DNA of 51,835 nucleotides. Origin: Oscillospiraceae bacterium (GTDB taxonomy: Bacteria; Bacillota; Clostridia; Oscillospirales; Acutalibacteraceae). The notes beneath the pieces are model-generated. The model was given only the letters and a program-made list of their open reading frames with translations, was not told the origin of the DNA and did no database searches. The translations under genes and the position numbers were made by a program. Location of the stretch: the NCBI GenBank assembly GCA_031270605.1, contig JAISXG010000009.1, forward strand, positions 1 to 51,835, read 5' to 3'. Shown here one piece after another: positions 33,096-41,998 of the stretch. Each line of letters begins with the position of its first letter. Position 1 is the stretch's first letter.

Positions 33096-34034
33096 TTAAC
33101 GCGCGTCGTTATTTCGCTGTCTTTCATGTTGGCGATACAGCTCAAGTGCCTTGACAATAGTTTCTTCGATCTTCTGCGCGGGCGTCCCCGGTGCAAAGAA
33201 TTTATTGATTTTATCCTTTGGCATTTTAAATTGTTCCACTTGATTTGGCTTTTCCTCGGTCATGATGGACAGGATAACGTCCTCGTTCAGGCGTCCCTCC
33301 TGCGAAAATTTCCGCATTTTCATCGCCTGCACATGGGAAGGGGTGCAATCTTCGCTTTGGATTGTCACAAGAAGGGCTTGCTGTTCTTCTTCCGGCAGGT
33401 AGGATAGCTCCACGGCAGGGCGCATGGCGATTTTGCCCTCGTCTACCATTTGCACGACTTCGGGAATAAGGTCATTTAAGCGAATGAAACGGCGAACTTG
33501 ATTACGGCTATCGCCAGCAGCTTCACCAATTATTTCAACGGATTCACGCCCTTGTAACTTCCGCCCCAGTGGGTCGGAAGTTAAATCTGTCCTTTGCCCT
33601 TGTCTGTTCATTGCTTCCAACTTCATTTTATATGACTTCGCCTTTTCGCTTGGCAGGATAAGTTCGCGCTGCAAATTGCTGTCCACCATTGCGATTATGG
33701 CTTCGTCACGGCTCATCTGCCGGATGATACAGGGTAGGACTTCCAGTCCCGCAAGCTCACACGCCATTTTGCGGCGGTGGCCGCTAACAAGTTCATACCG
33801 CCCATCCTCTTTTTGCCGCACAATGGCAGGGGTTTGGATACCAAAGGTTTTCACGCTGTCGGCCATTGCCTGCATGGATTCATCCATCTTTACCAAAAAC
33901 GGATGATCGGGGAAACTGTCAATCTCGGAGAGTAAAATATCCACCACTTTTTCAAGTTTGGCGTTGTCCCGTTCTTCCTGCGTGGAAAAGAGGTCATCTG
34001 CTGACGGCAGATTTAGTTTTAATTCTTTCGCCAT
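33096..34034 (-). CDS. parB: ParB-family partition/nuclease-like protein
   Basis: 312 residues from the ATG at 34034, preceded by GGAGGTG. The ParB domain carries QTPAIVRQKEDGRYELVSGHRRKMA (written here as TPAIVRQKEDGRYELVSG plus HRRKMA), then DSNLQRELILPSEKAKSYKM, followed by an HTH region (GRESVEIIGEAAGDSRNQVR). It overlaps parA by 41 bp in a different frame. It is likely a maintenance function of the conjugative element. A second parB-like fragment at 26178 shows that related elements inserted here more than once. Confidence 0.9.
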   Translation of the reverse strand: MAKELKLNLPSADDLFSTQEERDNAKLEKVVDILLSEIDSFPDHPFLVKMDESMQAMADSVKTFGIQTPAIVRQKEDGRYELVSGHRRKMACELAGLEVLPCIIRQMSRDEAIIAMVDSNLQRELILPSEKAKSYKMKLEAMNRQGQRTDLTSDPLGRKLQGRESVEIIGEAAGDSRNQVRRFIRLNDLIPEVVQMVDEGKIAMRPAVELSYLPEEEQQALLVTIQSEDCTPSHVQAMKMRKFSQEGRLNEDVILSIMTEEKPNQVEQFKMPKDKINKFFAPGTPAQKIEETIVKALELYRQHERQRNNDAR

Positions 34035-34815
34035 CGGCAAGCACCTCCTTCGTAAAATCGGCATATGCCTGTGCAACCTTGCTTCCTTTGTCATAGGCAT
34101 AAATGCTCTGCCCTGCGGCACTGGTTTCAGCGGCTTTTACGGCAACGGGAATCTGTGTTTTATAAATTTTCAGCACATTTCCATATTGTTTTCGCAGGAT
34201 GTCCGCTGTAGTTTTCGCAAGATTCGTCCGCATATCGGCAAGGGTCAATAAAACGCCGTCTACCTTTAAGGCGGGGTTAATCTGCTTTTTTACCTTGCCG
34301 ATTGTTCGCATAAGCTGTGTCATGCCTTTTGCGGGCAGGTATTGCGCCTGCACCGGGACAATCACGCTGTCGGCGGCGGCAAGGGCGTTGACCGTAATCA
34401 TGCCCAGGCTCGGCATACAGTCGATAATGACGTAATCATATTCATGCTTGATACGGTCAAGATACTCCTTCAGCGTGAATTCGCGGCTCATAGCATTTAC
34501 AAGGGTCATTTCCATACCGGAAAGCTCAATGCTGGACGGCAGCAGGTCAACGCCCTCCGCATGGTGCAGAATACCGCAGAAATGTTCAAATTCTTCGTCG
34601 TGGATGATTTTATCCATTACTGTGGAGAGTGTGACGGGCAGGCTTTCGTTGTCCGGCCACCCCAAAGCGGTGGTTAAATCACCCTGCGGGTCTGCGTCCA
34701 CCAAAAGCACTTTTTTCCCTTGCATAGCAAGCCCGATACCGAGATTTGCCGTCGTGGTGGTCTTGGTCACGCCGCCTTTTTGGTTGCATATCGCTATAAC
34801 TTTACAGCTTGGCAT
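33994..34815 (-). CDS. parA: ParA-family partition ATPase
   Basis: 273 residues. Deviant Walker A KGGVTKTTTT (13-22), DADPQGDLT and the switch region YVIIDCMPSLGM identify a ParA/Soj-type ATPase. With ParB it helps maintain the excised circular form of an integrative element. GAGGAACC precedes the ATG. It follows the small 64-residue ICE gene on the same strand. Confidence 0.93.
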   Translation of the reverse strand: MPSCKVIAICNQKGGVTKTTTTANLGIGLAMQGKKVLLVDADPQGDLTTALGWPDNESLPVTLSTVMDKIIHDEEFEHFCGILHHAEGVDLLPSSIELSGMEMTLVNAMSREFTLKEYLDRIKHEYDYVIIDCMPSLGMITVNALAAADSVIVPVQAQYLPAKGMTQLMRTIGKVKKQINPALKVDGVLLTLADMRTNLAKTTADILRKQYGNVLKIYKTQIPVAVKAAETSAAGQSIYAYDKGSKVAQAYADFTKEVLADGERIKTKSAVSR

Positions 34816-34963
34816 TATGGGTTCCTCCTTTTCATGTATTTAGCCGTTCCTGTCCGGGATGGGCAAAAACGGCTATGTACGGAAAACCGGGAGGAAATGA
34901 AAAAAGCCGCTTGCTCTAAAAAGAATAAACGACTTTTCTCTATGTATTCAGTTATTTAGATGG

Positions 34964-35158
34964 TTACTTGCGGGGCTTCTTGGGAACAAGCTCGATAACA
35001 GGCTGCGGCTCCGGGGAATTGCCGCCGCCAGCTTGCCATCCGGCTTTAAAGGATATGCGTACCATGTCGAACAACGCGTTTTGCGCTTTATCATATTCGC
35101 GGCGGTCTATGAAGTCGGCAAAGGCTTTTTCAAAAGAATTGGATTCCATTGCCTTCAC
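34964..35158 (-). CDS. Small conserved ICE protein
   Basis: 64 residues from a GTG at 35158 that overlaps the stop of the upstream small ORF (GTGA); an internal ATG at 35149 is possible. The body is helical (SFEKAFADFIDRREYDKAQN) and the tail Pro/Lys-rich. I recognise it only as a small protein that recurs on such elements. It is translationally coupled to the small ORF in front of parA. Confidence 0.6.
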   Translation of the reverse strand: MKAMESNSFEKAFADFIDRREYDKAQNALFDMVRISFKAGWQAGGGNSPEPQPVIELVPKKPRK

Positions 35159-35247
35159 CCCGCAACCCTTACCCGCTTAACACGGGCGTTCATAACCTTT
35201 AACAACGCTTCATCCACCGTGTCGGTGTACTGCCCCTCGTTGTGCAG
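35155..35247 (-). pseudogene. C-terminal half of the ICE small ORF, cut by inversion
   Basis: The minus-strand frame LHNEGQYTDTVDEALLKVMN followed by ARVKRVRVAG and a stop is the C-terminal half of the small-ORF family. Its N-terminal half lies at 30804-30880 on the plus strand. Joining LNTLKTK to LHNEGQYTDTVDE restores a normal protein. Confidence 0.7.
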
Positions 35248-35259
35248 CTTTACTGCACT

Positions 35260-35318
35260 ATTTCTTTCTATATAAACGGCTTATTTCCAACGAAATGGTA
35301 AAAGATATAGAAAGAAAT
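35260..35318. repeat. 14-bp inverted repeat upstream of kdpF
   Basis: ATTTCTTTCTATAT (35260-35273) and ATATAGAAAGAAAT (35305-35318) are exact inverted copies separated by 31 nt, ending 32 nt before kdpF. This could be an operator or RNA hairpin for kdp, or part of the inversion breakpoint. Confidence 0.5.
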
Positions 35319-35350
35319 GATTTTAAAAACATTTCAGGAGTTGATTGAAA

Positions 35351-35440
35351 ATGGGAATAATTTTGGGAATTTCCGGGATGATCGGAATTGCCTTGTTGAT
35401 TTACTTATTCTATGTCTTATTCAGAGGTGAAAAATTATGA
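35351..35440 (+). CDS. kdpF: KdpF, small subunit of the K+-transporting ATPase
   Basis: 29 residues ([20 protein letters not shown] and then YVLFRGEKL), a single membrane helix, the size and position of KdpF, which stabilises the KdpABC complex. CAGGAG lies 10 nt before the ATG. The stop overlaps the kdpA start (ATGA). Confidence 0.8.
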   Translation: MGIILGISGMIGIALLIYLFYVLFRGEKL

Positions 35441-37122
35441 GCTATGTTATTTGGCAGGATATCTTTTTTATTGTTTTATTAATCGGGCTTTCCATACCAG
35501 TGGGAATTTATATCTATAAAGTCATGACAGGGCAAAAGGTGTTTCTGACCCGTATGCTTGCTCCTGTGGAAAAAAGTCTTTACAAGGTTATGGGAGTCCA
35601 AAGCGACGAGGAAATGGGAGCAAAGAGATATACCCTCTCGGTGCTCTTATTCAGTGCTGTAGGTCTTGTATTTCTTTGGGCATTGCAAATGCTGCAAGGC
35701 GTCTTACCGTTTAATCCGGAAGGAATGCAGGGTACAAGCTGGCATTTGGCTTTTAATACTTCCGCAAGCTTTGTTTCCAATACAAACTGGCAGGCGTACT
35801 CCGGTGAATCCACCTTATCGTATCTGACGCAGTTTTTGGGGCTAACCGTTCAGAATTTTGTCTCAGCGGCAACAGGGATCGCAGTGCTGTTTGCGCTGGC
35901 CAGAGGATTTATCCTGAAACAGAAAAAAACGCTCGGCAACTTTTGGGTGGACTTGACAAAGACTACGCTCTATGTGCTGATCCCACTATCCTTAGTGGTT
36001 GCGGTTCTACTTATTTCCCAAGGTGTGGTGCAGACATTCAGCTCATATAAGGATATTACCATGCTGGAAAACGGAGCCTCTGCGACTATACCATTAGGTT
36101 CGGCGGCAAGCCAGATTGCAATCAAGCAGCTTGGTACAAACGGCGGTGGCTTTTTCGGTATGAATTCCGCTTTTCCGCTTGAAAATCCTACGCCGTTTTC
36201 CAATCTGATACAACTCTTGTCGATTGTGCTGATTCCCGCGGCACTTTGTGTATCCTTTGGCAAAGCGGTAAAGGACAGCAAGCAAGGCAGGTCTATTTAT
36301 ATAACGATGTTGATCCTGTTTGTTGTTGCACTTGCAGGTGTAACGGTCAGCGAACAATTTGCTGCTCCTGTTTTTAACGGCGTAACAGTCTCCGGCAGTA
36401 TGGAAGGCAAGGAAATCATTCACGGTGTAGGAACATCGGCATTATGGGGTACGGCAACCACTGCCGCGTCAAACGGTTCGGTCAACGCCATGCACGACAG
36501 TTTTACTCCGCTTGGGGGAATGGTTTTTATGTTCTTAATGCAGCTTGGAGAAATAGTATTCGGTGGTGTTGGAAGCGGGCTTTACGGTATGCTGGCTTTT
36601 GTTCTGCTCACGGTATTCATCGCAGGCTTAATGGTGGGGCGCACTCCAGAGTATTTGGGCAAAAAGATCGAACCGTTCGATATGAAGATGGTATGCCTGA
36701 TCGTTCTGCCTCCGCCCCTTTTAACGCTTCTCGGCACTGCCGTCGCCGTTATGATGCCCGGCGCGGCAGCATGGCTGACCAATTCCGGCGCTCATGGGTT
36801 TTCGGAAATACTCTATGCCTTTTCCTCCATGGCCAATAACAACGGCAGCGCCTTTGGCGGCTTTGCCGCGAATACGGCGTTCACCAACATAACGGGTGGA
36901 ATGATCATGCTTCTGGTTCGCTTTATCCCTATGGCGGCCGTAATTTTTCTCGCTGGAAACCTTGCGCAGAAAAAGACCGTGGCCGCAGGCGACGGAACGC
37001 TGTCAACCAGCAACACTATGTTTGTCGGGCTTTTGATTGCCGTCATACTCATTATCGGGGCGCTCAGTTTCCTGCCCGCCCTGGCGCTTGGCCCGATAGC
37101 CGACTACTTTACAACACGATAA
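35437..37122 (+). CDS. kdpA: K+-transporting ATPase, K+-binding subunit A
   Basis: 561 residues with about ten membrane helices, the normal KdpA length. Selectivity-filter and family motifs are visible: [15 protein letters not shown] near 110, [14 protein letters not shown] near 232, [12 protein letters not shown] near 340 and [16 protein letters not shown] near 465. It forms the channel-like K+ uptake subunit of the high-affinity Kdp system at the cytoplasmic membrane. It is co-translated with kdpF and followed by kdpB. Its partner operon is broken downstream. Confidence 0.96.
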   Translation: MSYVIWQDIFFIVLLIGLSIPVGIYIYKVMTGQKVFLTRMLAPVEKSLYKVMGVQSDEEMGAKRYTLSVLLFSAVGLVFLWALQMLQGVLPFNPEGMQGTSWHLAFNTSASFVSNTNWQAYSGESTLSYLTQFLGLTVQNFVSAATGIAVLFALARGFILKQKKTLGNFWVDLTKTTLYVLIPLSLVVAVLLISQGVVQTFSSYKDITMLENGASATIPLGSAASQIAIKQLGTNGGGFFGMNSAFPLENPTPFSNLIQLLSIVLIPAALCVSFGKAVKDSKQGRSIYITMLILFVVALAGVTVSEQFAAPVFNGVTVSGSMEGKEIIHGVGTSALWGTATTAASNGSVNAMHDSFTPLGGMVFMFLMQLGEIVFGGVGSGLYGMLAFVLLTVFIAGLMVGRTPEYLGKKIEPFDMKMVCLIVLPPPLLTLLGTAVAVMMPGAAAWLTNSGAHGFSEILYAFSSMANNNGSAFGGFAANTAFTNITGGMIMLLVRFIPMAAVIFLAGNLAQKKTVAAGDGTLSTSNTMFVGLLIAVILIIGALSFLPALALGPIADYFTTR

Positions 37123-37132
37123 GGATGAGGTG

Positions 37133-38986
37133 ATGAAAATGAAAGAAAAAAGCGGAAATAAAAGCATCTTTGCGGATGCCGTACGCCAGTCCTTTGTAAA
37201 ACTTTCTCCGCGTGTGCAGGTGAAAAATCCTGTTATGCTGGTTGTATATATAGGCGCTATCCTCACAACCGCCCTGTATTTTCTCTCTTTGGCGGGGATA
37301 AAAGATGAAAGCTCGGGATACATTCTGGCAATTTCTATCATCCTATGGTTTACCGTGCTGTTCGCCAATTTTGCGGAAGCCATCGCAGAGGGACGCGGGC
37401 GCGCGCAGGCCGACAGCCTGCGCAGCGCAAGAAAAGACGTTAAGGCGAAAAAACTGAAATCAGCCGCCAGCACGGATGAATATCTTGAGGTGTCATCCAG
37501 CAATCTGAAAAAGGGAGACATCGTTTATGTAAAAGCCGGTGAACAAATACCCATGGACGGCGAAGTGATTGACGGGGCCGCATCCGTGGACGAGAGCGCC
37601 ATTACCGGAGAATCAGCGCCGGTCATTCGTGAATCCGGCGGGGACAGAAGCGCCGTCACAGGAGGGACGACACTGGTATCCGATTGGCTTGTTATCCGTA
37701 TTACCGCAGAAGCCGGAGAAAGCTTCCTCGACAAAATGATTGCCATGGTTGAGGGAGCTTCCCGAAAAAAGACTCCCAATGAAATAGCCTTGCAAATCCT
37801 GCTTGTAACGCTTACCATTATATTTCTTGTGGTAACGGCCACGCTGCTGCCATTTTCAGGCTTTGCCAGCAGCCAGGCAGGAGCGGGTTCCGCAATTTCT
37901 CTTACGAATGTAATCGCTTTGCTTGTTTGTCTCGCCCCTACAACCATCGGCGCGCTTCTTTCATCCATCGGTATCGCGGGCATGAGCCGCCTGAATCAGG
38001 CAAATGTGCTGGCGATGAGCGGACGCGCCATTGAAGCGGCCGGAGATGTGGATGTGCTTCTGTTAGATAAAACCGGCACAATTACGCTCGGAAACAGGCA
38101 GGCCAGCGAATTTATTCCCCTAGAAGGCGTAACCGAGGAAGAACTGGCGGATGCCGCGCAATTTTCCTCCCTTGCCGATGAAACGGCTGAGGGAAGAAGC
38201 ATTGTGGTATTGGCAAAGGAGAAATTCGGCATCCGGGGCCGGGAGCTTTCCAAATTGGGAGCAACCTTTGTAGAATTTACGGCAAAAACAAGGATGAGCG
38301 GTATTGATTTTCAGGGCAATGAAATCCGCAAGGGCGCGGCTGACGCTGTAAAAGCGTTTGTATTGCAAAAGGGCGGCGAATACCCTGATGAGTGCGAACA
38401 AATCGTAAAGCGTGTAGCCGGAGCAGGCGGCACCCCTCTTGTGGTGGCAAAAAATGATCAGGTAATGGGTGTTATCTACCTGAAAGATATTGTTAAGAAC
38501 GGTGTTAAGGAACGTTTTGAAGATTTACGGAAAATGGGCATCAAAACCATTATGATTACCGGGGACAACCCCATGACTGCGGCCGCTATCGCTGCGGAGG
38601 CGGGTGTGGATGATTTTTTGGCGGAAGCAACGCCGGAAGCCAAACTGACACTCATCCGTGATTATCAGGCCAAAGGACATTTGGTTGCCATGACGGGCGA
38701 CGGCACCAACGATGCCCCGGCTTTAGCACAGGCGGATGTGGCAGTTGCGATGAATACGGGCACTCAGGCCGCAAAGGAAGCGGGCAATATGGTGGACCTG
38801 GATTCAAACCCTACCAAGCTCATCGATGTTGTGCGGATAGGAAAACAGCTTCTGATGACAAGAGGCTCTCTTACCACCTTTAGCGTAGCCAATGATGTTG
38901 CAAAATACTTCGCCATCATTCCGGTGCTGTTTTTTGGCATTTATCCACAGCTTGAAATACTAAACATCATGGGATTCACCATGTAA
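37133..38986 (+). pseudogene. kdpB: K+-transporting ATPase, subunit B, truncated by prophage insertion
   Basis: A P-type ATPase subunit with the phosphorylated Asp in [10 protein letters not shown] (about residue 313), [21 protein letters not shown] and [21 protein letters not shown]. About 617 residues remain, some 65-70 short of a normal KdpB: the last membrane helices are missing. The frame ends LNIMGFTM at a TAA that lies inside the prophage's left end. kdpC and the kdpDE sensor genes are absent here. ATGs at 37133 and 37139 are both possible starts. Without its C-terminus the pump is probably inactive. Confidence 0.88.
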
Positions 38987-39400
38987 ACCGACGAGTCAAC
39001 TCAGAAAAGGGGTTGGGGGGATTTTGGAAGTGGGAAAAGGCTGGAGAAAGCAGAAAAACCTAGTATTATCAAGGGATATTTCGAAAAAGTGACGGACTAG
39101 AAGTGCATTTTTTTGTGAGCTTGCGGTTTGCGGCTTGCAAAATTTTTTTGCCCTAAAATCGGCACATTATGAAGTGTTTATGATGAAAACATTAACAAAG
39201 TATTTCTTTAAACGCCGAGAGGGGCGCAGCGTTTAAATTGGGCTGGAAAAACGGCCGAAACGCGCGGGACGTGAGGTGAGAACCCTTGATTTATAAGGGT
39301 TTAAACATTTAAACACTTTTATGAAAAAATGGCTTCAAATTGTTTAAATTTCTTTATTGAGTGTTTTATGATGGGTCAATCATGTTGAATTGTTCAAGAT
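38987..39400. promoter_or_regulatory. Left-end region of the Mu-like prophage, likely transposase-binding sites
   Basis: Gene-free. It contains TTTAAACGC...GCGTTTAAA (39207-39237), AACCCTT...AAGGGTT (near 39290) and related boxes GAAGTGTTTATGATG (about 39,172) and GAGTGTTTTATGATG (about 39,359). Mu-like ends carry several transposase sites, and these repeats are candidates; no consensus is known to me for this phage. Confidence 0.4.
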
Positions 39401-39408
39401 TTGTTAAT

Positions 39409-39516
39409 TTTTAATGGGACATGGTCTGTCCCATTAAAAGATTCATGTCCCATTCAAGCATATCAAGGGTTTGCAGGATGTTTTTATTAATTTAGAATTA
39501 ATTTTAATGGGACATG
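39409..39516. promoter_or_regulatory. Cluster of AATGGGACATG boxes
   Basis: TTTTAATGGGACA (39409-39421) and TGTCCCATTAAAA (39427-39439) form a perfect 13-bp inverted repeat. CATGTCCCATT (39444-39454) and TTTTAATGGGACATG (39502-39516) add two more copies. Four copies in about 110 bp near a prophage end suggest repressor/transposase operator or enhancer sites. Confidence 0.55.
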
Positions 39517-39550
39517 AAAACACCTGTTTATTTTGCCAAATAATAAAAAT

Positions 39551-39574
39551 AAACCGCCTTTTTTTTGGCGGTTT
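39551..39574 (-). terminator. Terminator-like hairpin after the 39690 gene
   Basis: AAACCGCC and GGCGGTTT form an 8-bp stem; on the minus strand it is followed by ATTTTTATTATTT. It lies 116 nt past the stop. Confidence 0.5.
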
Positions 39575-39689
39575 AAACAGGTTTTTATAGCAGTTCAAAC
39601 AGTGAATATATTTTAAATTAAGCATTAAAATCAAAGGGCATTCAGTTGACAACTTATTTTTCTTGTGATAAAATAATAAATTTAGCGTT

Positions 39690-40175
39690 TTATTTCATAT
39701 TTTTGATTTTTAAAACAAGAGTTTTTTCTAACCTATCTACAAAGGATCCTGCTCCAAAAGAACGCTTATGATGCCGAAATGCAAAAATAGCCGCTTTTAA
39801 AACCCTTATTTCTTCATCGTAGTTTTTTTGCTTTCTATAAATTATCGCAAGGCGGTCATATGGAATCGTTGTGCTGCTCCACTCGAAAGATACATATTTT
39901 TCGTAAATTTCGATTGCCTTACCGGTGTTCTCCTTTTCTAGGTTCCTCGCATACTCAAGCTCTTTATATGTAATTCTTCTGAAATCCTGAAGCTCAAAAA
40001 TCAAACATGTTTCAATATGCGGGCTATAAAAATCAGCTAAAGTCTTATTAGTAAAGGAATTTCGCAAAGACATAATTCCAAAGATAACATCATAATCTTT
40101 TTGCTTATTCTCTGCCGGATATATACTATAGTCCTTTAGAAAATCGGTTTCTTGTTTTGTTTCAAACAGTCTCAT
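39690..40175 (-). CDS. Unknown prophage protein next to the repressor
   Basis: 161 residues; TAGGAGG lies 8 nt before the ATG. The C-terminal third has a TPR-like helical pair (PYDRLAIIYRKQKNYDEEIR). The same strand and short spacing suggest co-transcription with the repressor in the lysogen, where phage accessory or superinfection/defence genes often reside. Function unknown. Confidence 0.65.
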   Translation of the reverse strand: MRLFETKQETDFLKDYSIYPAENKQKDYDVIFGIMSLRNSFTNKTLADFYSPHIETCLIFELQDFRRITYKELEYARNLEKENTGKAIEIYEKYVSFEWSSTTIPYDRLAIIYRKQKNYDEEIRVLKAAIFAFRHHKRSFGAGSFVDRLEKTLVLKIKNMK

Positions 40176-40239
40176 ACATTAACCTCCTAAGCGAACTTTA
40201 GTGGTATCACGAATCAGTCCCGGGTGAAATTTATGTAGA

Positions 40240-40608
40240 TTATGTTGCGATGTCTATGCCGAATTCTGTAGCCCTTTTTCTCTGCTCGCGCAGGAGTTCT
40301 ATCATTTTTGCCTTTATGATGGTTCGGTCATCTTCATCAAACTCTTGATAATAACTTAATATTTGCTGTTCTTCCTCCGTCAGACTTTGAACTCTGGCGG
40401 GGGATTGTTCTTTACCTGTAAGCAAAAAATAAGCAGAGCAACCTAGGTATTCGCATATGGGTATTATCAGGTCGGAAGAAGGATTTCTGTTTTTTTCTTT
40501 CCAACCAGATATTGTACTGCTCTTCGTCTTTAAATGCCTGGCAAGCCCTGAAGCTGAAAGGTTTTTGTTTGCATTAATAAGAAAATGCACTCTTTCTCCT
40601 ATTGTCAT
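40240..40608 (-). CDS. XRE-family phage repressor
   Basis: 122 residues from the ATG at 40608, with GGAGG 6 nt upstream. The helix-turn-helix occupies about residues 1-60 (NLSASGLARHLKTKSSTISG, then W-x-K-x-N-R-x-P). A helical C-terminal part is Glu/Lys-rich. It is divergent from the early operon and next to a consensus early promoter, the layout of a lysogeny repressor. No peptidase domain is present, so derepression is unlikely to be by self-cleavage. Confidence 0.85.
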   Translation of the reverse strand: MTIGERVHFLINANKNLSASGLARHLKTKSSTISGWKEKNRNPSSDLIIPICEYLGCSAYFLLTGKEQSPARVQSLTEEEQQILSYYQEFDEDDRTIIKAKMIELLREQRKRATEFGIDIAT

Positions 40609-40637
40609 AAATACCTCCAAAAATTCTTAAATAGGTA

Positions 40638-40666
40638 TTGACATGTTCGCAAATGGGTAATATAAT
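40638..40666 (+). promoter_or_regulatory. Early promoter of the Mu-like prophage
   Basis: TTGACA (40638-40643), a 17-nt spacer and TATAAT (40661-40666): a full consensus promoter firing toward the transposase operon. AAATAGGTA overlaps the -35 region and AAATGGGTA lies in the spacer; these similar boxes could be repressor half-sites. Confidence 0.85.
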
Positions 40667-40699
40667 ACACATAACCAGTTAATTAATGTTCAGTAAAAA

Positions 40700-40981
40700 G
40701 CAATAACGTTGACTTCCATCGCAGGGGTTCGTTGAATTCGCGAGGTTTTCAACCATTCATTATTGTATGAAGAGGCAGGGGATACCCCTTCGATTCCGGT
40801 GAGGTTTTCAAGCGCGGCGAAAGGAGTAGCCGCAATACCCTCAATTGATGGAATCCGGGTTGATTCAGTGGCGGATGCTAATGTAGGCACAAAAGAATGG
40901 GCGCTTGCAGTGACTTCACTTAATCCGACCATATTCATCCAGTTTGTTATTTCACCCTGCGATGGAAGTCAGCGTTATTGC
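40700..40981. repeat. Segment bounded by 27-bp inverted repeats (possible invertible or mobile segment)
   Basis: Left arm 40700-40726 (core GTTGACTTCCATCGCAGGG) and right arm 40955-40981 (core CCCTGCGATGGAAGTC) are inverted copies with one mismatch. The enclosed 228 bp is open on both strands (minus 40938-40690; plus 40763-41047), with no good ribosome site for either frame. Outside the arms, AACCAGTTAATTAATGT (about 40,674) and AACCAGTTAATCAATGT (about 41,020) form a direct repeat, as if the segment had been inserted in the leader of the early operon. Confidence 0.6.
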
Positions 40982-41051
40982 GGAACCGGCAAACGGCCGG
41001 ACGTTCATATTTTACAACCAGTTAATCAATGTAAAGAAAGGAGATGAATAC

Positions 41052-41333
41052 ATGTCTGTTATATCGGCAATCAAAGAGTACCGCGAGAAGCGCTTTTTGA
41101 AAAACTTAAACGACGGCTACCTGTGGGAGAATGCAATGGTTGAAGATGTTTTTTCGGGTGACTGGACGGCATATTATCTTTTTTTGAATCAGCGGAAAGC
41201 CGTAGAAAAAGCCGAAAAAACAAAACCTGACAGAGACAGGTTCGAGGTTATGAAAGCCATTCTAATCCCATTTCTTGTACTCGTAACAGGAGAAATTCTA
41301 CTAAACGTAATAGCAAATATATTATCATGCTGA
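41052..41333 (+). CDS. First early prophage gene, small membrane-tailed protein
   Basis: 93 residues; AAAGGAG lies 8 nt before the ATG. The N-terminal two-thirds is charged (SAIKEYREKRFLKNLNDGYL); the C-terminal 25 residues form one hydrophobic helix (MKAILIPFLVLVTGEILLNV). It could be a tail-anchored membrane protein such as an exclusion factor. Its last 86 bp overlap the opposite-strand gene at 41248. Confidence 0.55.
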   Translation: MSVISAIKEYREKRFLKNLNDGYLWENAMVEDVFSGDWTAYYLFLNQRKAVEKAEKTKPDRDRFEVMKAILIPFLVLVTGEILLNVIANILSC

Positions 41334-41658
41334 TTGTTAGTTGCCCTTTTAAGGTTTGATGCCAGTTTTTTCTTTTTTCGTCCCGTTGCTCTTTCAGGTG
41401 ATCCTGAAGCGCTTTTTTTCCGGCTTCCGTTATATAAAACAGCCCGGTTTTCTTTGGAATGGTTTCCCCCGTATCTTGTTTAACGAATGCGTATTTCTGA
41501 TTGACATGCATTTGTTGAATAAGATGATCAATACGGTATTCAATTGCGTCCAATCTCGGAAAACGTTTTTGCACCTGGTTAACTGAAGCAAGCCCCGCTT
41601 TTTTGAGATAACGAAGAAGCTTGACATCATATTTGCCTAAGCTGTCAGAAGCATCCAT
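41248..41658 (-). CDS. Winged-helix-like protein with a C-terminal membrane helix
   Basis: 136 residues from the ATG at 41658 (AAGGA upstream). The N-terminal part looks like a winged helix (KYDVKLLRYLKKAGLASVNQ, then a wing with TGLFYITEAGKKALQDHL). A hydrophobic segment follows near the C-terminus (LTISMIIYLLLRLVEFLLL). It is transcribed against the early operon and overlaps the 3' end of the plus-strand gene by 86 bp, within the membrane-helix codons of both. Possibly a lysogen-expressed gene with antisense effect. Confidence 0.6.
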   Translation of the reverse strand: MDASDSLGKYDVKLLRYLKKAGLASVNQVQKRFPRLDAIEYRIDHLIQQMHVNQKYAFVKQDTGETIPKKTGLFYITEAGKKALQDHLKEQRDEKRKNWHQTLKGQLTISMIIYLLLRLVEFLLLRVQEMGLEWLS

Positions 41659-41729
41659 CCCACACACATCCTTTACAGCGATATCTTACTAAAAATTAAT
41701 CAACTTGTCAATGCGGGGAGGTGAGAAAA

Positions 41730-41969
41730 ATGCCAGTGTTCGACATGAAATCCACACAAAAGGCAAAAACGCCGTGGGGCAAGCAGGTCGAGAAGCGCCT
41801 GATCGACACCGGGATGAGCAAAAAAGAGCTGCTTGACCTGCTGAGCGAACGTGGATTCAAAATCAGTAAGTATGTGCTGCACTATTTGCTCTATGGCCAG
41901 TATGTGAATGTGCGGCTCGACGAAATTCAGGCAATCAGCGCAATTCTGGGAATTCATTTTGTGGCTTAA
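41730..41969 (+). CDS. Small helix-turn-helix phage protein
   Basis: 79 residues from the ATG at 41730, with GGGGAGG upstream. TPWGKQVEKRLIDTGMSKKE followed by LLDLLSERGFKISKYVLHYL is a helical DNA-binding-like domain. The position between early promoter and transposase matches ner-type early regulators of Mu-like phages, though sequence identity to Ner cannot be claimed. Confidence 0.7.
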   Translation: MPVFDMKSTQKAKTPWGKQVEKRLIDTGMSKKELLDLLSERGFKISKYVLHYLLYGQYVNVRLDEIQAISAILGIHFVA

Positions 41970-41998
41970 CCAATTTGATTCAAGGAGGTGAAAACATA

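Noticed and set aside
40700-40981. Diversity-generating retroelement or integron attC site
   Set aside because: No template/variable direct repeats and no reverse transcriptase; the inverted arms do not match the attC core consensus.
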